Below are positions 33,581 through 44,565 of a stretch of DNA of 64,000 nt, piece after piece. A program made the position numbers and the translations under genes. The number at the start of each line of letters is the position of its first letter. Position 1 is the first letter of the stretch. The DNA comes from Aphelenchoides besseyi (lineage: Eukaryota; Nematoda; Chromadorea; Rhabditida; Aphelenchoididae). The notes under the pieces are model-generated. The model saw only the letters and a program-made list of their open reading frames with translations, did not search any database and was not told the DNA's origin. The stretch is from contig JAMPIQ010000002.1 in assembly GCA_024699855.1 (NCBI GenBank), positions 1,922,001-1,986,000 of the forward strand, written 5' to 3'.

Positions 33581-34490
33581 TTCTTCAGCTCTTGAGCGAC
33601 TGGGAATGAACAGAGTACTGAGAAGACTGTGAACGTCTGAAAACAACAAGACTGATGATCAGTGTTGTTTACGCCAAAACACGAGTTGGAAGCCGATTAC
33701 GTGGCCAACTGATTACGAAACAGAAGAAATCGACTTTGGCCACCCACTTTCAACTGATCATTGACGTCTCCATTAACCCGCTGGTAAGCGGAGTCCACTG
33801 ACTAGTCACAAGCATTTTATCTCAAGGGGAGACGACGAAAACGATAAGAAGCAGAAAACAATTTGTGTTCAAACTCATCTCCTCACCTCAATTTCCTGGA
33901 CAGTCAAAGATTTTTAGCCAAAAAAAGAGCAACGGCCGACCAAATGCATGGAGTAAACAAAAAAAGCGCGAGTCGTCGAAGCGAGCGGAAGGACGCAGCG
34001 GCCCCAAAATCGACAAAAAGCGTCTCTTTTCGATCTTTGATCATCCGACGGTGAGTCGCGTAAACAAAAAACAACGCGCAAAAACCGGAGGTTTCGGCTC
34101 AAAACTCTTCGTCTCTCCGTTGCTCTCCACGCAACTCGATTCCTGATCCAATGTCAAAAAAAGAACGGGAATAGAAATAAATTCTTTTTTACTTAAAGAC
34201 TAACCAAAAAACGACGTTAACCGAGAGGTCGACACCGAGAATTCAACGCAGAAAACGAGACTGAAGGACGCAGTTTGGAATCACACGTCCAAGCGGTCTT
34301 ATTGTTTGCGTTTTCTCGTGAGTCAACTGCAAACTCACTGAACGTCGGCGGTTTGTTTTCGTGAGTCGACGATGAGAAGGCGAACAAGAGGCCTTTGGAA
34401 TGCGAAAACAACTTTAAAAGCTTATCAACTGACCTTCAGAATAAACAATCCCAAAGACTCGTGTTATCGTTAAGAGAAAACTTGCAATCT
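33581..34490. other. Region without a recognised gene
   Basis: A locally Lys/Arg-rich open frame on the plus strand (33865-34146) has no homologue that I recognise, and its frame quality is not better than chance. Nothing else supported. Confidence 0.4.
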
Positions 34491-34492
34491 TT

Positions 34493-35420
34493 TCATTGTA
34501 AATTTATTGCAAAATCAACGTTGAAACTTCTGAATTCACTCTTTATCGTCGATTTTGAACATGAACAGTCGTCGGTACTTGAACGTTCAGAACGATATAG
34601 TGAGCTTCGTTGAACATCTCCGCTAACACTTCGTCGAGCTTTTTTCAAAGTGACGTTGTAGCGAATGAAAGCAAAATGAACCTCAACATTGAAAGAACGA
34701 GTACCGGCAATTCGGCTTGTTTCTGTAAAACTGTATTCAATAAAACACACTTATGGATTACTTTGTAGTTTCAAAAGCCGAAATTGCTTCTTCTACATTG
34801 ATGGCCATAAAGTCAATCATAGGATTTGATTTTAGTTCATCAACAGTTTAGTGAATGCACAATGAAATAACTTCTTTCTTAATCATAAGCGAAATTGGCG
34901 CTTAAACAAGAAGTACACAAAGTTGGACAAAAGCTAAGAAACTTTTATAAGAGCTTCTTCCTTGCCTGCAACGTTGTTAACGTACACCAAAATGAAAGGA
35001 TTCTTGAATCGGGCTCTACAACCGCTCATGAAAGCTCTTCGACGGCATCAACTCCAGTTATACGATACTGTGAATATTTCTGTCGCAAACTAATACCAAC
35101 TGAGAATACTCGGGTGATTAAACTTACGCTTTCTCGCCATCTCACAATCTCCCAACTCCAAGAGTAAAATGATTGCAATCTGATTGTAGATTAGTGAACT
35201 TCAAAAGTACTTGTATTTATCTGGAGCGCATAACGAAAGCCGTCTATCGTTGCTTATTCAACAAAACATAACCATAGAATGCTCTAGAGAACTTACTCCG
35301 ATGACTAGTCAATCGATATATTCTCCTTCAACACTTCGTTTTGCAGGGATTTCGTTCATTTGGAATCAAACAGAAATAGATTATCAGCCATTGACGTTCA
35401 TTCCCGTGGATTAGATGCTT
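34493..35420 (-). pseudogene. FkbM-type methyltransferase pseudogene
   Basis: Reading the minus strand in shifting frames gives the blocks of the FkbM gene at 21019-22121 in the right order: CNHFTLGVG (about 35180), RQKYSQYRITGVDAVEEL (about 35080), RFKNPFILVYVNNVAGKEEA (about 34980), PMIDFMAINVEE (about 34820), SFNVEVHF (about 34690), EMFNEAHYIVLNVQ (about 34610) and FMFKIDDKE followed by TGA then IQKF (about 34550). Several frame changes and stops separate the blocks, so it is clearly dead rather than mis-assembled at one place. Confidence 0.75.
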
Positions 35421-36190
35421 TTGCTTGACGATTGATGGCCATCTGTAGACTCACAAATGACACAATCCAACTCAGATGTAGAATAATGTAAAAAGTCGAG
35501 AAAATAAGAGTTGGTACTTGTCAATATACGAACATGACAATCGACTTCAACATCGAGGCTTGACTTCTAGTGAGATACGTGTAATGCGACAATACGATGG
35601 CAACCTGAGAAACGTGGCAACAGCAAAATCGAAAGTTAAGCTGCTGATGAAAAGTTTGCTGATTATTAAAAGTTAAGTCAAAACATGTGCTAAGATCCCA
35701 TGAAGGTTATTAGTCATATTTATGTTTAGACCTAATGCAGTTGTGTTTTCATCTAATTACATCTTTCGATTTTTACCTCCGAGAATGTTAAGTCTACGTG
35801 TATATTTTGTAAGCTTCAAACGAATAATCCAATCAAAAGCATTCTATCGCTATACAACTCCACGCGTTCTTAGTTTACTTGCTCGTCTAGTCCAATTTGC
35901 AATGTCAACCCGCTATTCCACTAATTCGAAAGAAATTAGCGTTAAGTTTCGGACCTGGAAGATAACATCCTCTACATCTCTCCGGTCTGATAAATTTCAA
36001 AAATAACTTGAATTTGTACACTTTACAATGATTTATTCGTTTCAACCAGTTAACAGAAGAGATATAGACGATGATTATTTGTTAAGTTGGTGCGAATACT
36101 TCGACCGCTTTTCCCATTCGCTCCGGTCCTGAGCGATTGTTTGCCGTGCAGATCCCAACGCTCGTTCCATGTCTTTTCGCCAACGATCTG
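35421..36190. other. Region without a recognised gene
   Basis: Open frames on the plus strand (35722-36006) show no recognisable domain. The right part may belong to the 3' end of the non-LTR element at 36.2 kb. Confidence 0.35.
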
Positions 36191-36198
36191 CGGGTCTT

Positions 36199-36680
36199 TC
36201 AAGTGGTTTCGTCCTGTCGTGTGACCACCAGAAGCTCACGCGTGTAGTATTTCGTGGTCTTCGGTGATTTCCTGTCCTGGATAAACGTACCGTTTAACTT
36301 GTTCTGTTTGTTCGTCTTTGAGTTCAATGCGGTTTGGTCTGCAGCCCGGGTTAGCCATGACGTTCTTTTTCTTTCGATTAATCCGAAGTCCAATTGAGGT
36401 GCCAGCATCATCCCGTGCGTTCAAATCATTTCTGCCGTTTCAGATTGTCAGCAAACAGAACAATGTCGTCGGCAAATCGGGGATGGTGTAGTCCTTCTTC
36501 ATCGATTTGAATTCCGTAGTCTTTCCAGCCCAACTGACGGATAATGTCTTCCAGGGTTGCAGTGAAAATCTTCGGTGATATGGCATCGTTTTGCCTGACT
36601 CACGACATATTGGAACTTCTACTGGTTTTTAGAAGAGTTCGAACGTGGTGGAACAACTGGAATTGATGTTGAGCAGGGTT
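36199..36680 (-). mobile_element. Non-LTR retrotransposon reverse transcriptase fragment
   Basis: On the minus strand, in two frames, it reads VRQ.DAISPKIFTATLED (RT motif 4), then RFADDIVLFADNLKR (the catalytic FADD motif), then GLRINRKKKNVMANP and QVKRYVYPGQEITEDHE. These are the palm and thumb segments of an endonuclease-type non-LTR reverse transcriptase. It is broken by frameshifts and by the Tc1-like element that begins at 36689. Confidence 0.8.
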
Positions 36681-36688
36681 CTGGTATA

Positions 36689-38202
36689 CACTGCTGAACA
36701 TAAGTTTATGACCAGTCGATTTGACTATGTTCCCGTTAATGAATTGAACTGAAATTTGCAGCATTGATTTGCCAATAATAGATTAGTATTTTTGCCAAAA
36801 GTCTTGTAAATCGGATAGAAGACAAATTTTATGGCGGAAAAACCGATTTCCTGGTGGACAAAAGTTTCTGTTTACTTCATTTCGGTACAGATATCTTCGA
36901 TTTTTTACTATTGGTAAGTCTTCCTAATTAAACAATCTAAAGCAGAGGTCTAGATGTTAACTAATGACAAAAAAATCGAATTCGACAACTGCATCGACCG
37001 GGACAATCGTATTCTCACATCGCTAGAGACACTCGACATTCTCGTACGACAATTCGTTTCTTACTCGAGGACCGCAACTACAAACGCGGCAAGAATATGG
37101 GAGTCCTAGATCTTCGCATCGACATCTTTTGGTTGCGATGAAACGGTTCGTGCGCGGAGAAATCGCGCAAAATCACTTGGTGTCCAGTCAAATGGTCGCA
37201 GTAAATATGGATTTGCCAGCTAGTCGTCGAACAATTCGCCATCGTTTAGCGGATGCAAATTTCCGTTATGAAGTGCTCAATCAATCTCTACCGCTTTCTT
37301 CCGACCACAAACTCAGACGACTTCAATTTGCCACCAAACAGCTGAAGGACCAAACCGACTGGAAATCGGTCATCTTTTCCAATGAAAAACGGTTTAAGAA
37401 AGACGGGTTGGCGAGTGTCGAACACCTTCGAAAATCCACGTTCGAATCTCCCGCCCTTTTTTTAGGAACATCAGTTTAGGATCACGGTCCCTTTTTTTTT
37501 ATCTCTCTACTCCTCCGGTAGTTGTTGAACCCCTTTTTTTATTCCGTTCAGATAAACAACCATTTAACTCCTGTCTTCTTTACGTACAAGACACGAGTTA
37601 TGTAGATGCTAGTCAACCAGGAAATATGATTAGACAGCTGAGAATTAAGAGACAAATGGGTGGAGGCGGTTTAATGGTACCAGGGGCTTTAGCTAGTAAT
37701 GGAAAGGTCAGTTTTGTAGCACTTCCTTTACGTTAAACTCTTGGATTCTTTCAGATTAAGTTTCATCGCATTACTGGACGTTACAACAGCGAAGCCTACT
37801 TGACTGACCTTCGAAATGTCTTCATACCTTAGCGTGAAAAGCAGTTTCGACGACGGAATCGGACTTGGCAACAGGACAACGCGACCATTCACAGGACAAG
37901 AATCATCAAAAACTACCTTGATCACTACAACACAATGAACTGGCCGGCAAGAAGTCCAGATCTATTAATAAATGAGTATGTCTGGCACCTTCTCGAGCTG
38001 CAAGTCTATAGGAAGTGAAAGTTCACTGGTGACGACAATCTGAGGAGAGCAATCGAAGACGCGGCCAAACGAATCGACCCAGCCATCATCACGAGTCTTC
38101 AGTCCATTCCAAGTCGGTTGTTAAAAGCTGTCAAGAAAAAAGGCGGTTGCATTGAATAAAATGGCATTATTGCAAGTGGTCAGAAACTTTTGTCCAGCAG
38201 TG
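36689..38202. mobile_element. Tc1-like DNA transposon with degenerate transposase
   Basis: The ends CACTGCTGAACATAAGTTTA and, on the other strand, CACTGCTGGACAAAAGTTTC face each other and are flanked by TA (36687-36688 and 38203-38204). The interior encodes a plus-strand Tc1-type transposase in several frames: HTH phrase RRTIRHRLADANFRYE, DWKSVIFSNEKRF (first catalytic region, D replaced by N in SNEKR), TWQQDNATIH and MNWPARSPDLL. Stops and frameshifts show it is inactive. Length is 1514 bp, close to the usual Tc1 size. Confidence 0.85.
37129..38160 (+). pseudogene. Tc1-like transposase pseudogene
   Basis: The coding trace runs from the helix-turn-helix to the C-terminal SLQSIPSRLLKAVKKKGG, ending near 38157. 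The open part at 37129-37479 is followed by at least two frame changes, an in-frame TAG in the YLTDLRNVFIP segment and another after LELQVYRK. The usual NPIENVW is seen as LINEYVW. Confidence 0.75.
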
Positions 38203-38449
38203 TAATTGATAATAATGAACAGATTTAAAAAAACTAATGGTTAAACGATTTTGAGATTTTAAGGGTCAAAACAGAATGACGTCTTGAAGTTATAACCTGT
38301 TGTCGGCAAAAATAGTGAGAACTTATAATCATACAGGATTTGTAATAAGAATCAGCTTTTTCTCTGTTAATAGACAATTCAACGTAGATTTAGTTTTTTT
38401 AGGACGCTGGGTATCTCAGACCTTCTATTGCAGAATTGTTTATTACCTA

Positions 38450-39970
38450 TTAAACAGTTTTCTGCGTTTTAAAATTACTTCCTTTTACCCATTTCATAAG
38501 AATTAAGTTACTATCTCGCTCAACCACCATATCGGCAAATGAACGCGAGGTGTTTTGTGACATCAAACGCAATGCATCAATCACTTCTGTGCCGTTCTCT
38601 GCTCTCGCGTTAGTCAATTGAAGTAAACCGTCAGTGACACCAACGATTTTGTTGCGGTAGAAGAAATTATACAGTGCGTACATATGAGGTCTATCCACGT
38701 AGTGAAAACTGATCTGATAATCGCTTAATGGTTGTCTGTACTAAATTTTCAATATTAGTATTAAAAGTCTTGCAGAAGCACACCCGATTATAAGGATAAA
38801 AGATATTTTTGTGAAACCAGTTAAGCATAACATTTTTTCTTGTTCCGGCCACATCCAAATGTAAAGCCGGTGCGAGCGGTAGCATTCGATGATTCCCATG
38901 GATGTCTCGTGAGTCTCCAGCAATTACCTGCACTGATTCTAAGCATTTGCCGACATACACATCTTCATCTTTCGCGTCATTTGGGCGACATTGCTCTGTG
39001 TTGTTTAGTGCTTCTTCGACATACCGTCGAAGTGCTTCTCTGCTGAGAACATAGCCAGCGCCACCACTCATGTATCCTTCAATACCATAGTAATACTAAT
39101 CTTCAGCATAAACTAACCGTGTCTAACTTGTGGTTTCAGTTTACAACCGAACCAGATTGGGTCATCTGGTGAATAGGCCAAGAGCATGAAGCGAAGATTC
39201 TCCATGATAACAAACGTGTCATCGTCAGCCTTCAGAAACCAATCGTAGTTGTTGAGTTCTGCCTAAACAACTAAATGCAACTAAAAACAAACGAACAAAC
39301 TTTATAGAGGTATTCGAAAGCTCGTTGCGTTTTTTCCCACAGATGATCACGCCCGGGAGTCACGTTTAGATCTAAGGATGGCAAGCCACTATCGTCTCTT
39401 GCGGTCACAAAAACATATTTGTTACACTTCGGCGCCCACGTTGCATTCACGGCCTACAAGCATCAGTTATTGTCGGTCGAATTTGCTTACTATGGCCTTC
39501 TTGATGTTGTTAGGTGCACTCATAATCCAACACAAAACGCGGACATTATGTCTTAGCGTTTTAGCAACAATACTCTCCTCTGAAATATTCAGTTTACGCA
39601 AATTCAGTTGAAGATTTTGATTGAATGTACATCAAGATTAGTCAAGTATATGATTGCTAAAACGTTTTTTCTACTCCTACACTATCCGTATGAATGATGG
39701 AATGTAGAAGAAAAATCAGTTCTAATATGACTCACCAAGTTCGTGGAAGTAGAAAAACTCGCTGTCGGCGTTCACATCGCTCACATCATCGTATTTGTAA
39801 ACGACCACAAATTGACTGGAGTTTGAAATTCTGCCCCGCAAAAAGAATAGCAAAGCACCTAAAGTGACGCCAAAAAAGAGCAACAAAATCGCTTTTTCCC
39901 GTTTCCTTTTGAGCCAACTGAAGTCGAATAATCGAAATGTCTCCAAGAGGTTCCAATTAAAGTAGTACAT
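38450..39970 (-). CDS. Core-1 beta-1,3-galactosyltransferase-like (C1GalT family, GT31), gene B
   Basis: ATG 39970 precedes a cytosolic tail and signal anchor ([18 protein letters not shown]). The catalytic exons match gene [96 protein letters not shown] and [12 protein letters not shown]. The exon encoding the DxD region (about 39110-39265) is almost identical in the two genes, including flanks, whereas other exons differ by roughly one residue in six. The C-terminal exon ends at 38450 with a tail longer than in gene A. The gene looks intact. Confidence 0.87.
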
Positions 39971-40526
39971 GACTTAAAGCTTATTATGGCAATCTGAAGG
40001 CACTAAACAGGTTAATGGAGGTATGCACTCAAAAGTCGTTAACCACGCAACTAACAAACCACATCTCAAGCTGCTTTATATTTGAAAGCATGCGCCCTTG
40101 ATTTCTCATCAAATGTAACTGAATACGACCAACACAATAAAGCGAAGCAACGCATTCTGCAGGAAGAAAAAATGTCTGAGGAAGGACTGACGAACAGTAT
40201 TGATAATCATACGCGCGGTAATGATCATATTGCAAAAATTCAATCTTATTTAGCAACGTGCTTGAACTTTCAACATATGTTATTAGGCTGATCAGATTCT
40301 CTTTCTACTTTGTTTATCGTACATTCTACTCAATAGTAGCAAGTGAGATACGTATCTAACGTTTTTACTACTAAATCAGGAATTACGCAGATTCTAATCA
40401 TTTCGTGCACTCTGCTGGATTTCGTTGAAATCGACGGAGAGTAGAATGACACACTCAGATTATAGATGTACGATGACTCTCTCAAGATAATTCAATCAAT
40501 TTAACCTTTATTCTACATTTTGCGAT
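39971..40526. other. Intergenic stretch without a recognised gene
   Basis: Upstream of C1GalT B. No copy of element A or B is recognised, unlike C1GalT A. Confidence 0.4.
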
Positions 40527-40700
40527 ATGAAGGACAACAATAGACTGTGGAACCAATCGTGGGTGATACTTGTGAGCGCCATTTCATCGACAATTTCTGC
40601 CGCGTTGTTTGTGAGATTTGCCGTCGAAAGTCATCTTCGTATCTTGTTGCGGAACGTCCACGAGCTTCAAAATAATACTAGACTAGAATTTCCACGTTGA
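40527..40700 (+). CDS. Short type II membrane-anchor ORF (57 residues), possible orphan first exon
   Basis: ATG 40527 to TGA 40698-40700. It begins MKDNNRLWNQS, followed by a hydrophobic segment (WVILVSAISSTISAALFV) and a polar tail with an NNT glycosylation site. The layout is that of the anchor-stem exon of the neighbouring Golgi enzymes, but no catalytic exon follows before the SGNH gene. It could be a chance frame, a small protein or a leftover anchor exon. Confidence 0.35.
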   Translation: MKDNNRLWNQSWVILVSAISSTISAALFVRFAVESHLRILLRNVHELQNNTRLEFPR

Positions 40701-40881
40701 TGTCTCTATTAAATAAAGAAGCGTGATTGTTAATAACAACAAACGAATCTTAGTGACGTAGTCCTGCTCCAGAAGCTCTTGCAAAAACAAAAAAGTTAAG
40801 ATTTCACAACAAACTCAAGAATGCAAATAAGTTTGAATGTTAATGGTCATGTATTCTATGAGCTTCGTTTAGAACAATAGG

Positions 40882-41996
40882 ATGTGGCTTGTTGACTGGT
40901 GGAAATTTCTTGTCTTCATCGGTGTCATGTATTTTACTGGCATGCTGACATTTTGGTACTTGAAACTACACCACCCAGAAGTATGAAATTGCGATTTTAT
41001 GTTGATGAATAGTTTAGGAGCAGTCCGAAAAAAAGCAAGTTAACTGGGAAACAGAAGTTCCAAGAAAAGCCGTAGATATCTTTACGAACCGTGAACTTCC
41101 ACTCAATTACACCAAACAGCAACTGATTGAAATGGCTCATGACTTCTCACGAGCTGCTCACATGTGGTATTGCAACAAGAAAGTTAGTTTCCGAACTCAT
41201 TCAAAGCACCCCGCCCAGATGAGCAATTCAAACAAAATCAGTTGCACGGTGACAGACGGCAAAGAAAACAAAACGATTTTTATTGTTGGCAAGAGCTTTG
41301 AACGAACGTTGATGCCTGTGAGCTTCATCAATAAGAAGATTGACTGCTTCTTTAGGGCATAATGGATGCATTCCACGATCTGTACGCAAACACACCTTCT
41401 TGCATCAGACAAACTGCAATCCGACTGAAAAAGTATCTTAATTTGAGTATTTAACTGATCAATTGCTTTAGTCTTTTCTTCATGATTTGAAGCATCAAAT
41501 TGACATTTTGATCGTTGGAAGTTGCATTTTCAACAACTCGAATGCATTAGCTCTAAGGGAACTATCTGAAATTGTTCGTGATGTCGTCATATTTTCGAAT
41601 TAGTTCAACACGGAAATCAGATCGTACGTTCGACAGTGGAGAAAGCATCTAATTGACGAAACTGGTTGGCAAACATTTCAAATACCAATTTCCGTAGGTT
41701 AATCGATCAGTTCTTAAACTCTCCTACTCTAGAGACTGCTTCCAAGCAATCGACAATCCTGCTTTAAACTAAACGATTCGAAGTGTATTTCTATTGATTG
41801 GAGCAAACTTTATTGTAATGAGACGTGCGGTATGGTCGATTCGATTAATCATTTGCCCTATTTGTACGATCGTTTTCATTTGAATGTAAGTCTACTGATG
41901 TCTGTGATCTCATTTCATTTGCAGTATTATGGCTCAATGTTTGCCGGAAGACATTTACGAAGAACGTACGATCAGTGGAAGGAAGAAAGGAAGTAA
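40882..41996 (+). CDS. Membrane-anchored SGNH-domain protein (acyltransferase-3-associated type), possibly broken
   Basis: Exon 1 (40882-40980) is a signal anchor (FLVFIGVMYFTGMLTFWYL). Exon 2 (from 41018) carries CTVTDGKENKTIFIVGKSF, where the Ser of GKSF fits the nucleophile block of SGNH hydrolases. An intron from 41319 joins to GIMDAFHDLYANTPSC. Later parts include HQIDILIVGS, WRKHLIDETGWQTF, NETCGMVDSINHLPYLYDRF then HLN joined to YYGSMFAGRHLRRTY, which is the C-terminal His block. Family members are usually the C-terminal half of membrane O-acyltransferases in nematodes; here it stands alone with its own anchor. Exons around 41470-41760 contain an in-frame stop, so either splicing is more complex than seen or the gene is damaged. 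Confidence 0.6.
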
Positions 41997-42502
41997 ACTT
42001 CCACATTTACGATGATGCAACTGAGAACATCAGTAATCGAATATCAACAGTTGGGTTTCTGTTGGTCATTTCTTTTTGCACTTTTATCAATAAACTCTTT
42101 CCAAAACGAACATCTGAATCTAGAAGATGAGATCTCGGTAAAAAACTAATTGGTTACCTTCTTTCATTCAAAACTACCTGCGTTCTGTCGAATTCGATTA
42201 GTTTGCGGGTAAAGAACATTGGATCTCTGCTAAAGTTTGTTTGAACAAATGTCTGCTGGGAGATGTCGGACAGAGTTCTAACAAGGCATATCTTCATCAA
42301 CAGCTGCACATTCCAAATTACAAATATTAGCATGTTTATATGCAAGTTTGACGCAAGTTTTATGCACAATTTTTACAAATGGTCAGGTTCAATAAGAACC
42401 ATCTCCTGTATTTGAACAGCAGGATCAGAGATCGTAAAACGTTCCCTTAGAATTTGATTATAAAGAGAAGTTGAAGGCATTGGAAAGTGAACTGTTGAAG
42501 AG
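41997..42502. other. Intergenic stretch without a recognised gene
   Basis: A 71-codon open frame on the minus strand (42154-42369) has no family features. Nothing else supported. Confidence 0.4.
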
Positions 42503-43362
42503 ATGCAATTCAGTTGTTACTTTCATTCGCTAGTGTTCATTTTATTTGTGGCTGTGTTTCGCGATGTTTTGGCCGATCCCTTAGACGCTGCCGGTCAACA
42601 GGCATGTGTCAGCGAACATAACAAATAGCGAAGCAAATTGGCCCTCGGAAAGGTTAAGAATGGAGCAGGACAGACTATGCAAAAGGCCACTGACATAAAT
42701 CAATTGGTAAGAAGGATAGCTAAATATGTAAACAAAATAATACGTTTAGAAGTACAGTAAAGAGTTGGAAGATAAAGCTCAGGATTGGGCCAAAGATTGC
42801 CGAAATAAAATGCAACACACTCCCAATATCAATTATGGTTGGTTTCAAGCTGAATGCAAAGAAAGGATAAGCATTTTAGGACAAAATTTGTTTTGGAGTT
42901 CAGAGACTTTAGATCATGGTAGTGATTGCTGAAGAATGAAAACTAATCGATCTTCTTAGCTACTGCTATGAAACAAGCCACGACTTCTTGGTGGGATGAA
43001 GTGAAGTTACTCGATTCTACCGAAGGTACTTGGAGTTCACTTTTTAAATTACAATAATGATTTCAGTGGTTTTGACCATGGAGATGTTCAACAAAAAAGC
43101 TGGACATTTCACGGAGGTCCGTTTATTTCAATCGTAATGGAAAGATCTTCTTTAGATGGCACAATCCAAAAACACTGTGGTTGGTTGTGCAATTACAACG
43201 CTTTGTGGTGGTACCTATTTTGTGTGTAATTATAACGCTCAAAATATGCTTAATGATCCAATTTACAAAACTGATGGTGAGCCGTGCAGTTCCTGCGATC
43301 CGTTGCGCAAAAGCTGTTGAAACGGCTTGTGTTTGAATTGTGCAAAGAAGAACAAGAAATAG
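42503..43362 (+). pseudogene. Venom-allergen-like (VAL, CAP/SCP domain) secreted protein with two in-frame stops
   Basis: Five exons (42503-42706, 42750-42918, 42960-43025, 43067-43116, 43156-43362) join in phase. There is a signal peptide (YFHSLVFILFVAVFRDVLA). The CAP domain then runs ACVSEHNK, KELEDKAQDWAKDC, ILGQNLFWSS, TTSWWDEVK, KKAGHFTEMAQ, VVGCAITTLCGGTYFVCNYN and GEPCSSCDP. A TAG at 42626-42628 replaces the residue after HNK, and a TGA at 43318-43320 cuts the Cys-rich tail before NGLCLNC. All splice sites and both sides of each stop are otherwise sound. VAL proteins are secreted and often immunomodulatory or defensive in nematodes. Confidence 0.78.
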
Positions 43363-43558
43363 CCGACTGATAAACTCTCATTACGACCTGTTAATAAAGT
43401 CACTTCTGTTTGTCTGCGTCTGAGATCAGACCCAAAACTTTAATGTTAGTTGAAGTGGTCATAAAGTTGCATAACCTATGGACAATGTTAAATACAACCT
43501 TACATTTAGACTGTCGCTAAATTGAAAGTTTCTTGAGTTGGAGGACAATTATTAGCAA

Positions 43559-44565
43559 TTATTGGCGTTTGAAGCAACGACGTTCCACGTGTACACGAAC
43601 GAAACGGGCTTCAAACAGACCTGCAGAACAAAATCGTCATGGAATGATGCCCTTCAACGCCTTCATATCTTGACGTACAACCTCCAGTATGGCATCAAAA
43701 ACGCGGTCCGAAAGAACTTGCTTATGGAACAACTCAGCAACCTTCACCGCTTCAAATACAATATCATTGGACTTTGTGAAACACATGCACGCAGTGAATC
43801 ACGAACCACATGGATCAAGACAGGTGGCGAACTCATAATCGGTCCACGAACCGGCACGTTGGTGGTGTTGGATTTATCATTAACAGACGTATTGTGGACC
43901 GCATTATTAAAGTCAATATTCGCTCCAACCGAGTTGCCACGTTGAAACTCCAACTGGATTCCAAGTAGACACTGCTCATTGTTCAAGTTTATGCTCCACA
44001 TTCGGGATATGAACTTGAGGACATTGAGCAGTTCTACGAAGAAGTACGAGACGGACTAGACCGGCCTGCCACACCAATATTGTCGTAGGCGACTTTAAAT
44101 GCGAACTGGGACCAAGAACCTCGAATCAACATTTGATGGGATCTTTTACTGGAAACGAATGGAAGACAGACGCTAACGGAGAGATGCTTACTGACTTCGC
44201 AGAATAGCCGCGTCTTTTTATTACTAACAATTACTTCCAGAAAAAACACCTTGAAACAATGGACATAGGAATTACTTAACTCGGATCGAAGTGGAAACAA
44301 GTATCAAAAAAAATCGACTACGGACTTATCAGTAATCGAAAGTTGGTTACCAATGTCGAATTCATTTCACGTCCCACTGGCTTTGATCATCGATCGATTC
44401 GTTTCACTTTGAATGTAACAATGCTCTTACGACGCAGCAAAGTGGTTTACAAAACGCGTGTATTTGGCACAGAAGTGCTCTTCGATAAGATTAAAAACAT
44501 AACTTGGAAATTGGACGGTACGTTGACTGATCAGTTTGCATCTTTTCAGGAAATATACAGTCATA
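43559..44565 (+). mobile_element. Non-LTR retrotransposon endonuclease-domain fragment
   Basis: The plus strand reads HILTYNLQYGIKNAV, NIIGLCETHARSES, then after a frame change GFIINRRIVDRIIK, LLIVQVYAPHSGYELEDIEQ, TNIVVGDFKCELG and finally IDYGLISNRKLVTNVEFISR with GFDHRSIRFTLN. These are the ordered motifs of an APE-type endonuclease domain (N, E, D/N and DH blocks) of non-LTR elements. Frame changes occur near 43850, 43970 and 44070. It is cut off near 44565, where Helitron sequence begins. Confidence 0.85.

Noticed and set aside
33865..34146. 93-codon Lys/Arg-rich frame
   Set aside because: Low-complexity basic composition overlapping another open frame. No homology or splice context.
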